Notes: generated from the sequence alone by a model not told the origin. A stretch of 64,000 bases of DNA from Citrobacter amalonaticus Y19 (GCF_000981805.1 NZ_CP011132.1:124001-188000); one strand, 5' to 3'. Counted from the first letter of the stretch, positions 8,790-18,449 are shown. Translations and numbers: made by a program.

Positions 8790-10679
8790 ATGGCTATCGA
8801 AATCAAAGTACCGGACATCGGGGCAGATGAAGTTGAAATCACCGAGATCCTGGTCAAAGTGGGCGACAAAGTTGAAGCAGAACAGTCGCTGATCACCGTA
8901 GAAGGCGATAAAGCCTCTATGGAAGTTCCGTCTCCGCAGGCTGGCGTTGTTAAAGAGATCAAAGTCTCTGTTGGCGACAAAACCGAGACCGGCGCACTTA
9001 TCATGATATTCGATTCCGCTGACGGTGCAGCAGCCGCTGCACCTGCTCCGGCAGAAGAGAAGAAAGAAGCGGCTCCGACAGCAGCACCAGCCGCTGCGGC
9101 AGCGAAAGAAGTACACGTACCGGATATCGGCGGCGACGAAGTTGAAGTCACTGAAATCATGGTTAAAGTGGGCGACACCGTTGCGGCTGAACAGTCCCTT
9201 ATCACCGTTGAAGGCGACAAAGCGTCGATGGAAGTGCCGGCGCCGTTCGCGGGCACCGTGAAAGAGATCAAAATCAACACCGGCGACAAAGTGTCCACCG
9301 GCTCGCTGATTATGGTCTTCGAAGTGGCGGGCGCTGCACCTGCTGCGGCTCCAGCGCAGGCGGCTGCTCCGGCAGCGGCGGCGGCACCTGCTGCCTCTGG
9401 CGCGAAAGACGTTAACGTTCCGGACATCGGCGGTGACGAAGTTGAAGTGACCGAAGTGATGGTGAAAGTGGGCGACAAAGTGGCCGCCGAGCAGTCACTG
9501 ATCACCGTTGAAGGCGACAAAGCCTCAATGGAAGTCCCGGCGCCGTTCGCGGGTACGGTTAAAGAAATCAAAATCAGCACCGGCGATAAAGTAAAAACCG
9601 GTTCTCTGATTATGGTCTTCGAAGTGGAAGGCGCTGCGCCTGCTGCGGCTCCGGCTGCTGCACCAGCACCTGCTGCTGCCGCTCCGGCTCCAGCTGTTAA
9701 AGCTGCGGCACCGGCGGCGAAAGTGGAAGGCAAATCTGAGTTTGCTGAGAACGACGCTTACGTTCATGCGACCCCGCTGATTCGCCGTCTGGCGCGCGAG
9801 TTCGGTGTCAACCTGGCGAAAGTGAAGGGTTCAGGCCGTAAAGGTCGCATCCTGCGCGAAGACGTTCAGACCTACGTGAAAGACGCTATCAAGCGTGCGG
9901 AAGCCGCTCCGGCGGCCGCAGCAGGTGGCGGTATTCCGGGCATGCTGCCGTGGCCGAAAGTTGACTTCAGCAAGTTCGGCGAAATCGAAGAAGTGGAACT
10001 GGGCCGCATCCAGAAAATCTCGGGTGCGAACCTGAGCCGTAACTGGGTGATGATCCCGCACGTTACGCACTTCGACAAAACCGATATCACCGATCTGGAA
10101 GCGTTCCGTAAACAGCAGAACGCGGAAGCTGAGAAGCGCAAACTGGATGTGAAATTCACCCCGGTGGTCTTCATCATGAAAGCGGTTGCTGCGGCGCTTG
10201 AGCAGATGCCACGCTTTAACAGTTCGCTGTCTGAAGACGGTCAGCGTCTGACGCTGAAGAAATACATCAATATCGGTGTGGCGGTTGATACGCCAAATGG
10301 TCTGGTGGTTCCGGTCTTTAAAGACGTGAACAAGAAGAGCATTACCGAGTTGTCTCGCGAACTGACGGTGATCTCCAAAAAAGCGCGTGACGGTAAGCTG
10401 ACAGCGGGCGAAATGCAGGGCGGTTGCTTCACCATCTCCAGCATCGGTGGCCTGGGTACTACCCACTTCGCACCGATTGTGAACGCACCGGAAGTGGCTA
10501 TCCTCGGTGTCTCCAAGTCGGCGATGGAGCCGGTGTGGAACGGTAAAGAGTTTATCCCGCGTCTGATGATGCCTATCTCTCTGTCCTTCGACCACCGTGT
10601 GATTGACGGTGCTGATGGTGCGCGTTTCATTACCATCATCAACAATATGCTGTCTGACATTCGCCGCCTGGTGATGTAA
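8790..10679 (+). CDS. aceF: Dihydrolipoyl acetyltransferase E2, three lipoyl domains
   Basis: A 629-aa core subunit (E. coli 630). Three lipoyl domains follow one another, each with the motif GDKASMEVP; the lipoylated lysines are residues 41, 144 and 244. They are joined by Ala/Pro-rich flexible linkers. A peripheral subunit-binding domain (about 325-362, ATPLIRRLAREFGV) and the catalytic domain follow, with the chloramphenicol-acetyltransferase-type DHRVIDGADG near the C-terminus. It transfers acetyl groups to CoA. The three lipoyl units are near-identical direct repeats of ~300 bp at DNA level. A strong terminator follows. Confidence 0.98.
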   Translation: MAIEIKVPDIGADEVEITEILVKVGDKVEAEQSLITVEGDKASMEVPSPQAGVVKEIKVSVGDKTETGALIMIFDSADGAAAAAPAPAEEKKEAAPTAAPAAAAAKEVHVPDIGGDEVEVTEIMVKVGDTVAAEQSLITVEGDKASMEVPAPFAGTVKEIKINTGDKVSTGSLIMVFEVAGAAPAAAPAQAAAPAAAAAPAASGAKDVNVPDIGGDEVEVTEVMVKVGDKVAAEQSLITVEGDKASMEVPAPFAGTVKEIKISTGDKVKTGSLIMVFEVEGAAPAAAPAAAPAPAAAAPAPAVKAAAPAAKVEGKSEFAENDAYVHATPLIRRLAREFGVNLAKVKGSGRKGRILREDVQTYVKDAIKRAEAAPAAAAGGGIPGMLPWPKVDFSKFGEIEEVELGRIQKISGANLSRNWVMIPHVTHFDKTDITDLEAFRKQQNAEAEKRKLDVKFTPVVFIMKAVAAALEQMPRFNSSLSEDGQRLTLKKYINIGVAVDTPNGLVVPVFKDVNKKSITELSRELTVISKKARDGKLTAGEMQGGCFTISSIGGLGTTHFAPIVNAPEVAILGVSKSAMEPVWNGKEFIPRLMMPISLSFDHRVIDGADGARFITIINNMLSDIRRLVM

Positions 10680-10681
10680 GC

Positions 10682-10710
10682 AAAAAGCCGGCCCGACGGC
10701 CGGCTTTTTT
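10682..10710 (+). terminator. Terminator after aceF
   Basis: AGCCGGC (10686-10692) pairs with GCCGGCT (10699-10705) and is followed by a T-run: a classic intrinsic terminator. It separates aceF from lpd, which must then also have its own promoter in the next 160 bp. Confidence 0.9.
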
Positions 10711-10877
10711 CTGGTAATCTCATGATGGTTTTGGGGTTATTGGTGCTAAAGATAAATCGTTGCCGTTTTGTTGTTTCAAAATTGTTAACAATTTTGTAAA
10801 ATACGGACGGATAGAACGACCCGGTGGACGATGGGCGACAAGACCAGGGATCGCCGGAAATAAATTAAGAGGTCATG

Positions 10878-12308
10878 ATGAGTACTGAAATCAAAACTCA
10901 GGTCGTGGTACTTGGGGCAGGCCCCGCAGGTTACTCTGCAGCCTTCCGTTGCGCTGATTTAGGTCTGGAAACCGTAATCGTAGAACGTTACAGCACCCTC
11001 GGTGGTGTTTGTCTGAACGTCGGCTGTATCCCTTCTAAAGCACTGCTGCACGTTGCAAAAGTTATCGAAGAAGCCAAAGCGCTGGCTGAACACGGTATCG
11101 TCTTCGGCGAGCCGAAAACCGATATCGACAAGATTCGTACCTGGAAAGAAAAAGTAATCACTCAGCTGACCGGTGGTCTGGCGGGTATGGCGAAAGGCCG
11201 TAAAGTGAAAGTGGTTACCGGTCTGGGTAAATTCACCGGGGCGAACACCCTGGAAGTGGATGGTGACAACGGCAAAACCGTGATCAACTTCGACAACGCG
11301 ATCATTGCGGCGGGTTCCCGTCCGATCCAGTTGCCGTTCATTCCGCATGAAGATCCGCGCGTATGGGATTCCACCGACGCCCTGGAACTGAAATCCGTAC
11401 CGAAGCGTCTGCTGGTTATGGGTGGCGGTATCATCGGTCTGGAAATGGGTACCGTGTACCACGCACTGGGTTCAGAGATTGACGTGGTTGAAATGTTCGA
11501 CCAGGTTATCCCGGCGGCTGACAAAGACATCGTTAAAGTCTTCACCAAACGCATCGGTAAGAAATTCAACCTGATGCTGGAAACCAAAGTGACTGCCGTT
11601 GAAGCGAAAAAAGACGGTATTTACGTTTCCATGGAAGGCAAGAAAGCCCCGGCTGAAGCACAGCGTTATGACGCGGTGCTGGTCGCTATCGGTCGTGTGC
11701 CGAACGGTAAAAACCTCGACGCGGGCAAAGCGGGCGTGGAAGTGGACGACCGTGGCTTCATCCGCGTTGACAAACAACTGCGCACCAACGTGCCGCACAT
11801 CTTTGCTATCGGCGATATCGTCGGTCAGCCGATGCTGGCGCACAAAGGTGTTCACGAAGGTCACGTTGCCGCCGAAGTTATCGCCGGCATGAAACACTAC
11901 TTCGATCCGAAAGTGATCCCATCCATTGCTTACACTGAACCAGAAGTGGCATGGGTAGGACTGACGGAGAAAGAAGCGAAAGAGAAAGGCATCAGCTATG
12001 AAACCGCCACCTTTCCGTGGGCTGCTTCTGGCCGTGCTATCGCTTCCGACTGCGCAGACGGTATGACCAAACTGATTTTCGACAAAGAAACTCACCGCGT
12101 GATTGGTGGTGCGATTGTCGGCACCAACGGCGGCGAGCTGCTGGGTGAGATCGGTCTGGCGATCGAAATGGGTTGTGACGCGGAAGATATCGCACTGACC
12201 ATCCATGCGCACCCGACTCTGCACGAGTCCGTTGGTCTGGCGGCAGAAGTGTTCGAAGGTAGCATCACTGACCTGCCGAACGCGAAAGCGAAGAAGAAGA
12301 AGAAGTAA
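10878..12308 (+). CDS. lpd: Dihydrolipoamide dehydrogenase E3
   Basis: A 476-aa flavoprotein that reoxidises the lipoyl groups of the pyruvate, 2-oxoglutarate and glycine-cleavage complexes with NAD+. Visible are the FAD-binding VLGAGPAGYSAA, the redox disulfide CLNVGCIPSK, the NAD-binding VMGGGIIGLEMG and the catalytic HAHPTLHE near the C-terminus. Two ATGs are adjacent (10875, 10878). The second matches the E. coli MSTEIK start and is better spaced from AGAGG. The C-terminus ends in five lysines encoded by a run of AAG codons, two residues longer than my recollection of the E. coli protein. Confidence 0.97.
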   Translation: MSTEIKTQVVVLGAGPAGYSAAFRCADLGLETVIVERYSTLGGVCLNVGCIPSKALLHVAKVIEEAKALAEHGIVFGEPKTDIDKIRTWKEKVITQLTGGLAGMAKGRKVKVVTGLGKFTGANTLEVDGDNGKTVINFDNAIIAAGSRPIQLPFIPHEDPRVWDSTDALELKSVPKRLLVMGGGIIGLEMGTVYHALGSEIDVVEMFDQVIPAADKDIVKVFTKRIGKKFNLMLETKVTAVEAKKDGIYVSMEGKKAPAEAQRYDAVLVAIGRVPNGKNLDAGKAGVEVDDRGFIRVDKQLRTNVPHIFAIGDIVGQPMLAHKGVHEGHVAAEVIAGMKHYFDPKVIPSIAYTEPEVAWVGLTEKEAKEKGISYETATFPWAASGRAIASDCADGMTKLIFDKETHRVIGGAIVGTNGGELLGEIGLAIEMGCDAEDIALTIHAHPTLHESVGLAAEVFEGSITDLPNAKAKKKKK

Positions 12309-12326
12309 TCTTCAGCCTTCCGGTAA

Positions 12327-12357
12327 CAAAAAAAGCGGCGTAAATGCCGCTTTTTTT
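12327..12357 (+). terminator. Terminator between convergent lpd and DUF2950 gene
   Basis: An A-run, then AGCGGC, a short TAAAT loop with flanking bases, GCCGCT and a 7-T run. The flanking A- and T-runs would let it work in both directions. Confidence 0.88.
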
Positions 12358-12364
12358 ATGCCTG

Positions 12365-13159
12365 TTATTCCACCGGTTTCCACGGTTCGTGTGGCGTAAA
12401 TTTTTCGATGGCGATGGCTTTTAGCCCGCTATCTTCCCCCAAATCCGCCTGATACACGCGGTCATCCTGGCTCACCATAAAGCTCATCACGCCTGTTTCA
12501 CCCCAACTGACGGGCCAGGCGAGCAGCGCAAACCCTTTCTCGTTGTCGCTGGCAATAATGTGAAAATAGTACCCGTGATACCCTTCGCCGGGCGAGTCAG
12601 GACTGAAGGCTGGCCCTAACGGGCTCGGTGTTTCGCCGGGTTTTACGGGCCAGTACAAACCATCCTGTTGACCGCTATGACTGATAATCCGGGTGGCAAA
12701 AGCCTGTTTGCGCTGCCAGTAGTCGTATTGGGCGTCGACATAGGCGCGCATGGCCTGAATCGCCGAGAGTTCGTTGCGTCCCACCGTTCGCGTGAGGATC
12801 TCATCCTGCGCGGCAGACATATCAAAATGCCAGCCCTTGCTTGCCTTCACGATGGGGATGGGCAACTGCCAGTTCTCCTGACCGACGTTCAGATGGGCGA
12901 CGTTACCTTGCTGCACTATCTGATGGCTGACCTTCCAGTCGCGGTTGAAGCGCGCGACGGCTTCCGGGTCCGCGCCTTCCGGGGGTAAAAACTGTCGCCA
13001 GTTATCACCTAGCAAGGCGGTCAGTTGTGCGTCGTTATTCCCGGCAATCGCACGGGAAAAGGCGTTGGCGGCGTCGTCTGGCGTGGCGAACATCTGCTGG
13101 GCGTAGCTCATTAACGGCAGCGAGAGCAGCAGGGTGCTTAACAGTATTTTTTTCATCAT
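12365..13159 (-). CDS. DUF2950 family exported protein
   Basis: A 264-aa protein with a Sec signal peptide (MMKKILLSTLLLSLPLMSYA, cut after about residue 20). The mature part begins with a region where DDAANAFSRAIAGND resembles a small alpha/beta entry domain. It continues with DUF2950 signatures: YDYWQRKQAFATRI, the Gly-Tyr rich segment GEGYHGYYFHI, and VMSFMVSQDDRVYQADLG. The function is unknown. It starts 9 bp after the DUF3300 gene and is read with it, which suggests the two envelope proteins work together. In my recollection E. coli K-12 has only the DUF3300 member (yacH) here. Confidence 0.8.
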   Translation of the reverse strand: MMKKILLSTLLLSLPLMSYAQQMFATPDDAANAFSRAIAGNNDAQLTALLGDNWRQFLPPEGADPEAVARFNRDWKVSHQIVQQGNVAHLNVGQENWQLPIPIVKASKGWHFDMSAAQDEILTRTVGRNELSAIQAMRAYVDAQYDYWQRKQAFATRIISHSGQQDGLYWPVKPGETPSPLGPAFSPDSPGEGYHGYYFHIIASDNEKGFALLAWPVSWGETGVMSFMVSQDDRVYQADLGEDSGLKAIAIEKFTPHEPWKPVE

Positions 13160-13168
13160 GGGCTCCCG

Positions 13169-14809
13169 TTAGCGATGGCGAAATTCATGGTGTGCTGAAG
13201 CGCGATCGCGCGTGGCGGCTCGTTGCCCGTTGCTGACATTACTCAGACGACGACTTTCCTGACCGCGCTGCTGCTGCGACTGCCAGGTCGGTGATCGACT
13301 GTCATTGCCGCTAAAGGCATTCGCCCGGTTTTGCTGGAATGCCTGCTGACGCTGTTGTGGTGATGAGGACTCGACGCGCTGGCGTGCCGTCTCCCGCTGC
13401 TGTTGTGAAACAGGGCGCTGCTGCGCTTTGGCCCTGAGCTCGTCACGATGCTGTTGTTGTTGCGGCGTGGTGGATTTTTTCACCGTCTGCTGCGCGGCCT
13501 GACGGCGCGTATTGCTACCATTGTCGTCGTAGCCGCGATAGTTATTGCGCTGGACAACCTGATTCAACTGTTGCGATGCGGCTTTACGCTGAGCATCACG
13601 GGTTGTCGCTGTTGGCTGTTGGGGGAGCGCTTTGGTGGCATCCGGATGACGTTGCTGTAGTTGTGCCACCGCCGCCTGACGCTGACTGTCGCGGGTGGCC
13701 GTCCCGACAGGTTGCTGTGTAGTACTGAGACCGCCGCTGACGTTGGTCGGATGGAAACGCTGCGCCGTTGAGGCATTTTGATACGGCACACCGCCGCGAT
13801 AGGCCGGGTTGTGCTGCCAGGTCATGTTCTGCGTTTTCAGATTCTGCCCGGAGATGCGGTTGAAGTTATTAACGTTGATATTGATGTTATCGCCATTGTG
13901 CTGATAGCCGTTACCGCCATGACGATCGTCATCATGATGGTGATCGTCATCGTGGTGATGATCATCGTCATCCCAGTCGATATTACTGAACAGCGCATAG
14001 GTGGTGGCGACGCCCAGGCTGTAGCCAAAGCCTTGAACAAAACTACCGGCAAATTGTTCACCCGGCGTCGGCGGTAGATACACTGGCGGATACGCGGTGT
14101 TGGGCCAGGTACCATAAACCGTGGAAGGGTTATAGCTGGGGACGTACACCACCTGCGGATCGGCAGGCTCAATTTTGATTACCGTGGAGGCCGGGGCAGC
14201 CTGTGTTGTGGAGGTCGTGCTGGTGGTTGAGGGCGCTGCTGCGACGCTCTTTTTCGCCGTACTGGTCACCGTTTGCTGCGGGGTGGATTTCAGCGAGCCG
14301 GTTTGTTGGGCCAGTAAGCGCAGGCGCTGAACGGAATCCATAACATCCTGTGGTTGCGCCAGAAACGCATCACCGAGGTTTTGTACCCACTCCGGGTTTT
14401 CCCCCATCAGCGCCATGAGTTGCGGAAAAGCGACCAGCGACTTTACGCTGGGGTCCCATGGCTGGTTTGCGACGGCCTGAATGGCGGTATCGCCTTGCAG
14501 TGTCGGATTATCACGCGACCATTGCACCGCCTGAACGACGTTAGCCGGATAGGTCGCCGCCATCAGAACCTGAGAAAGCAGCGGATCCGGATAGAGGGCA
14601 ATCGGCGCAACCCATTGATCGATTTGCGCCGTGGTGAAGCTCGCTTTTGCAACCGGGGCCGGAGGGGCTTCGGCTGGCGCGGGCAGTTGCACCGCGACGG
14701 GCGTCGGGGCTTCCGGTGTGCGGCTTTTGACATACAGCACGCCTGAAGCAGCAAGTAGCCCGGCGCTACAGATCAGCGCAAGCACGTGGGGTTTAAAGGG
14801 CAACGTCAT
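13169..14809 (-). CDS. yacH: DUF3300 family envelope protein (YacH-like)
   Basis: A 546-aa protein (E. coli YacH 617 aa). It has an N-terminal membrane anchor or signal (residues ~8-27) and a Pro/Ala linker. A DUF3300 domain spans about 55-245, with APIALYPDPLLSQVLMAATYP and QVVYVPSYNPSTVYG. A striking Asp/His tract follows (DWDDDDHHHDD and repeats, about residues 276-297), then a Gln/Arg-rich low-complexity C-terminal half. The tract suggests divalent metal binding; that is inference. It is upstream of and co-directional with the DUF2950 gene. The symbol is assigned by family and position. Confidence 0.8.
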   Translation of the reverse strand: MTLPFKPHVLALICSAGLLAASGVLYVKSRTPEAPTPVAVQLPAPAEAPPAPVAKASFTTAQIDQWVAPIALYPDPLLSQVLMAATYPANVVQAVQWSRDNPTLQGDTAIQAVANQPWDPSVKSLVAFPQLMALMGENPEWVQNLGDAFLAQPQDVMDSVQRLRLLAQQTGSLKSTPQQTVTSTAKKSVAAAPSTTSTTSTTQAAPASTVIKIEPADPQVVYVPSYNPSTVYGTWPNTAYPPVYLPPTPGEQFAGSFVQGFGYSLGVATTYALFSNIDWDDDDHHHDDDHHHDDDRHGGNGYQHNGDNININVNNFNRISGQNLKTQNMTWQHNPAYRGGVPYQNASTAQRFHPTNVSGGLSTTQQPVGTATRDSQRQAAVAQLQQRHPDATKALPQQPTATTRDAQRKAASQQLNQVVQRNNYRGYDDNGSNTRRQAAQQTVKKSTTPQQQQHRDELRAKAQQRPVSQQQRETARQRVESSSPQQRQQAFQQNRANAFSGNDSRSPTWQSQQQRGQESRRLSNVSNGQRAATRDRASAHHEFRHR

Positions 14810-15208
14810 ATTCTTACTCCCGATTTACCTTGAAATCGCAATAGTCGACATGCTGTCACCCGCAGGTGCAGTGTTGCGTGAGTATAAAGAGACGATAGTT
14901 TATTTTTTGACTAATCTTGGGATCAGTACAGCAGAGTGATTATAAGAATGCGAAATAGTGTGACGATTCGTAACAGCGATTAATTCCCCACTTCTGAAAT
15001 CGAAAAGGGCATTAGACCATCCTTAACGATTCAGCCACTTTTTTATGTTGCTTTTTTGTAAACAGATTAACACCTCACTAAAATCCTGTTATTCTGCCCA
15101 TTGCGGTACCGGGCATTTACCCTACAAACTGCTGTCTCACAGGAGCGTGAAGAGAATCGCCCATCGATAAAGCGCCGCACTATGACAATGAGAGCGAGGA
15201 GAACCGTC
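14810..15208. other. 399-bp divergent yacH-like/acnB control region
   Basis: No gene is supported. The segment is AT-rich near 14880-15100 and must hold the promoters of the DUF3300 operon (minus) and acnB (plus). The reading frame open from 15101 is only an upstream extension of acnB. I see no operator that I can name with confidence. Confidence 0.6.
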
Positions 15209-17806
15209 GTGCTAGAAGAATACCGTAAGCACGTAGCAGAACGTGCCGCCGAGGGGATTGTGCCCAAACCCCTAGATGCAACCCAAATGGCCGCGCTCGT
15301 CGAGCTGCTGAAAGCACCGCCTGCGGGCGAAGAAGAATTCCTGTTAGACCTGTTGATCAACCGTGTTCCCCCAGGCGTCGATGAAGCCGCCTATGTCAAA
15401 GCGGGTTTCCTCGCTGCCGTCGCGAAAGGCGAAACGACTTCCCCACTGATTACGCCTGAAAAAGCGATTGAACTGCTCGGCACCATGCAGGGTGGTTACA
15501 ACATTCATCCGCTAATCGACGCCCTGGACGATGCAAAGCTGGCGCCGATTGCCGCCAAAGCGCTCTCCCATACGCTGCTGATGTTCGATAACTTCTACGA
15601 CGTAGAAGAAAAAGCCAAAGCGGGTAACGAATTTGCGAAGCAGGTGATGCAATCCTGGGCTGATGCCGAATGGTTCCTGAGCCGTCCGCCGCTGGCTGAA
15701 AAAATGACGGTCACCGTCTTCAAAGTCACCGGTGAAACCAACACCGATGACCTGTCTCCGGCACCGGATGCCTGGTCTCGTCCGGATATCCCACTTCACG
15801 CGTTAGCGATGCTGAAAAACGCCCGCGAAGGCATTGAGCCAGATCAGCCGGGCAGCGTTGGCCCGATCAAGCAGATTGAAGCGCTGGCGAGCAAAGGTTA
15901 TCCGCTGGCCTACGTCGGTGACGTCGTCGGGACAGGTTCTTCGCGTAAATCCGCCACCAACTCTGTGTTGTGGTTCATGGGCGATGACATTCCGCACGTG
16001 CCGAACAAGCGCGGCGGCGGTCTGTGCCTCGGCGGTAAAATCGCGCCTATCTTCTTCAACACGATGGAAGATGCGGGCGCGCTGCCAATCGAAGTTGACG
16101 TCAGTAACCTGAACATGGGTGATGTGATTGACGTTTACCCGTTCAAAGGTGAAGTGCGTAACCATGAAACCGGTGAACTGTTGGCGAGCTTTGAACTGAA
16201 AACCGACGTGCTGGTTGACGAAGTCCGTGCGGGTGGTCGTATTCCACTGATCATCGGTCGCGGTCTGACCACCAAAGCGCGTGAAGCGCTGGGTCTGCCG
16301 CACAGCGACGTGTTCCGTCAGGCGAAAGACGTGGCGGAAAGCAGCCGTGGTTACTCGCTGGCACAGAAAATGGTCGGCCGTGCATGCGGCGTAGCCGGTG
16401 TTCGTCCGGGCGCGTACTGCGAACCGAAGATGACCTCCGTGGGCTCCCAGGATACCACTGGCCCAATGACCCGTGACGAACTGAAGGACCTGGCGTGCCT
16501 GGGCTTCTCTTCTGACCTGGTGATGCAGTCTTTCTGTCATACCGCAGCGTATCCGAAGCCGGTTGACGTCACCACGCACCACACCCTGCCAGACTTCATT
16601 ATGAACCGTGGCGGTGTTTCGCTGCGTCCGGGCGATGGCGTGATCCACTCCTGGCTGAACCGTATGCTGCTGCCGGATACCGTCGGTACCGGTGGTGACT
16701 CCCACACCCGCTTCCCGATCGGGGTTTCCTTCCCGGCGGGCTCGGGCCTGGTAGCGTTTGCTGCGGCGACCGGCGTTATGCCGCTGGATATGCCGGAATC
16801 CGTTCTGGTGCGCTTTAAAGGCAAAATGCAGCCGGGTATCACCCTGCGCGATCTGGTTCACGCCATTCCGCTGTATGCGATCAAACAGGGTCTGCTGACC
16901 GTTGAGAAGAAAGGCAAGAAGAACATCTTCTCTGGCCGCATTCTCGAGATTGAAGGTCTGCCGGATCTGAAAGTCGAGCAGGCGTTTGAGCTGACCGATG
17001 CATCCGCCGAGCGTTCTGCGGCAGGCTGTACCATCAAGCTGAACAAAGAGCCGATCATTGAATACCTGACCTCCAACATCGTCCTGCTGAAGTGGATGAT
17101 CGCGGAAGGCTACGGCGATCGTCGTACACTGGAGCGTCGTGTGCAGGGCATGGAAAAATGGCTGGCGAACCCTGAACTGCTGGAAGGTGACGCGGATGCC
17201 GAGTACGCCGCAGTGATCGACATCGATCTGGCTGATATCAAAGAGCCGATTCTGTGCGCGCCGAACGATCCGGACGACGCGCGTCTGCTCTCAGACGTTC
17301 AGGGCGAGAAGATCGACGAAGTGTTTATCGGTTCCTGCATGACCAACATCGGTCACTTCCGTGCAGCCGGTAAGCTGCTGGATGCGCATAAAGGTCAGTT
17401 GCCGACGCGCCTGTGGGTGGCGCCGCCAACCCGTATGGATGCGGCACAGCTGACGGAAGAGGGCTACTACAGCGTCTTTGGTAAGAGCGGTGCGCGTATT
17501 GAAATCCCGGGCTGTTCACTGTGCATGGGTAACCAGGCGCGCGTCGCAGACGGCGCGACGGTGGTATCAACCTCCACGCGTAACTTCCCGAACCGTTTAG
17601 GCACCGGTGCGAACGTCTATCTGGCGTCTGCGGAGCTGGCGGCGGTTGCGGCACTGATCGGCAAACTGCCGACGCCGGAAGAGTACCAGACCTATGTGGC
17701 GCAGGTCGATAAAACGGCAGTCGATACCTATCGTTATCTGAACTTCGACCAGCTCTCTCAGTACACTGAGAAAGCCGACGGTGTGATTTTCCAGACAGCG
17801 GTGTAA
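15209..17806 (+). CDS. acnB: Aconitate hydratase B, GTG start
   Basis: The main TCA-cycle aconitase, interconverting citrate and isocitrate; it also acts as a 2-methylisocitrate dehydratase and iron-responsive RNA binder. From GTG at 15209 it is 865 aa, as in E. coli, and starts (M)LEEYRKHVAE. GAGGAG lies just upstream. An in-frame upstream extension is not conserved in my recollection. An N-terminal HEAT-like helical domain comes first, then the swivelling domain and the catalytic core. The [4Fe-4S] ligands include the two cysteines of PGCSLCMGNQ. A strong terminator follows. Confidence 0.97.
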   Translation: MLEEYRKHVAERAAEGIVPKPLDATQMAALVELLKAPPAGEEEFLLDLLINRVPPGVDEAAYVKAGFLAAVAKGETTSPLITPEKAIELLGTMQGGYNIHPLIDALDDAKLAPIAAKALSHTLLMFDNFYDVEEKAKAGNEFAKQVMQSWADAEWFLSRPPLAEKMTVTVFKVTGETNTDDLSPAPDAWSRPDIPLHALAMLKNAREGIEPDQPGSVGPIKQIEALASKGYPLAYVGDVVGTGSSRKSATNSVLWFMGDDIPHVPNKRGGGLCLGGKIAPIFFNTMEDAGALPIEVDVSNLNMGDVIDVYPFKGEVRNHETGELLASFELKTDVLVDEVRAGGRIPLIIGRGLTTKAREALGLPHSDVFRQAKDVAESSRGYSLAQKMVGRACGVAGVRPGAYCEPKMTSVGSQDTTGPMTRDELKDLACLGFSSDLVMQSFCHTAAYPKPVDVTTHHTLPDFIMNRGGVSLRPGDGVIHSWLNRMLLPDTVGTGGDSHTRFPIGVSFPAGSGLVAFAAATGVMPLDMPESVLVRFKGKMQPGITLRDLVHAIPLYAIKQGLLTVEKKGKKNIFSGRILEIEGLPDLKVEQAFELTDASAERSAAGCTIKLNKEPIIEYLTSNIVLLKWMIAEGYGDRRTLERRVQGMEKWLANPELLEGDADAEYAAVIDIDLADIKEPILCAPNDPDDARLLSDVQGEKIDEVFIGSCMTNIGHFRAAGKLLDAHKGQLPTRLWVAPPTRMDAAQLTEEGYYSVFGKSGARIEIPGCSLCMGNQARVADGATVVSTSTRNFPNRLGTGANVYLASAELAAVAALIGKLPTPEEYQTYVAQVDKTAVDTYRYLNFDQLSQYTEKADGVIFQTAV

Positions 17807-17837
17807 TGCGCTAACGCATTTCGCGTAAAAATGCATC

Positions 17838-17873
17838 AATGCCCGGTGAAGCGTGCTTCTCCGGGCATTTTTA
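17838..17873 (+). terminator. Terminator after acnB
   Basis: AATGCCCGG (17838-17846) pairs with CCGGGCATT (17861-17869), followed by TTTA. Strong stem with a 14-base loop region. Confidence 0.85.
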
Positions 17874-17980
17874 TTTCCATTCCTTATGCGCGATCCGCTT
17901 TTTTTCTGCGTCCAGGCTGCGATAATTAAAACAAGGCGCGATGCGGTAATGGCGCATTGCCGGGAGCAGAGGACTACATT

Positions 17981-18343
17981 ATGGATTACGAATTTCTGCG
18001 CGATGTTACCGGGCGGGTTTTGGTGCGCATGTCCATGGGTCACGAAGTGGTCGGGCACTGGTTTAATGAAGAAGTGAAAGAAAACCTGGCCCTGCTGGAC
18101 GAAGTGGAACAGGCGGCACACGCGGTGAAAGGCAGCGAACGTTCCTGGCAACGGGCGGGGCACGAATATACGCTCTGGATGGATGGCGAGGAGGTGATGA
18201 TCCGCGCCAATCAGCTGGAGTTTACCGGCGACGAAATGGAGGAGGGGATGAGTTACTACGATGAAGAGAGCCTGTCGCTGTGTGGCGTCGAGGATTTTCT
18301 TCAGGTGGTAAACGCCTACCGGGAATTTCTGCGTCAATCCTGA
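17981..18343 (+). CDS. yacL: UPF0231 family protein YacL
   Basis: A 120-aa acidic cytoplasmic protein almost identical to E. coli YacL (MDYEFLRD... through SLCGVEDFLQVV). The start at 17981 gives the 120-aa E. coli length; an upstream in-frame extension of 8 residues is not conserved. The function is not known. It follows acnB as in E. coli and Salmonella, and marks the left side of the variable region that here contains the threonate operon and island. Confidence 0.95.
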   Translation: MDYEFLRDVTGRVLVRMSMGHEVVGHWFNEEVKENLALLDEVEQAAHAVKGSERSWQRAGHEYTLWMDGEEVMIRANQLEFTGDEMEEGMSYYDEESLSLCGVEDFLQVVNAYREFLRQS

Positions 18344-18363
18344 ATGATTTCAATCATCATTGA

Positions 18364-18392
18364 AGCCGGGCGTCTGCGTCCGGCTTTTTTTT
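18364..18392 (+). terminator. Terminator after yacL
   Basis: AGCCGG (18364-18369) pairs with CCGGCT (18380-18385), followed by an 8-T run. Confidence 0.88.
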
Positions 18393-18449
18393 ATCGAAAA
18401 ATGATTGTTTGATTTTTATTAATCATTTTAAAACTGTGATCTGACCCAT

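Noticed and set aside
8793..9640. Regular repeats that could suggest a CRISPR-like array
   Set aside because: The repeats are ~300 bp coding lipoyl domains. No short repeats with unique spacers occur anywhere in the window.
8756..9733. 325-codon minus-strand Ala/Ser/Thr-rich frame
   Set aside because: Antisense of the aceF lipoyl repeats and linkers; its repeats only mirror those.
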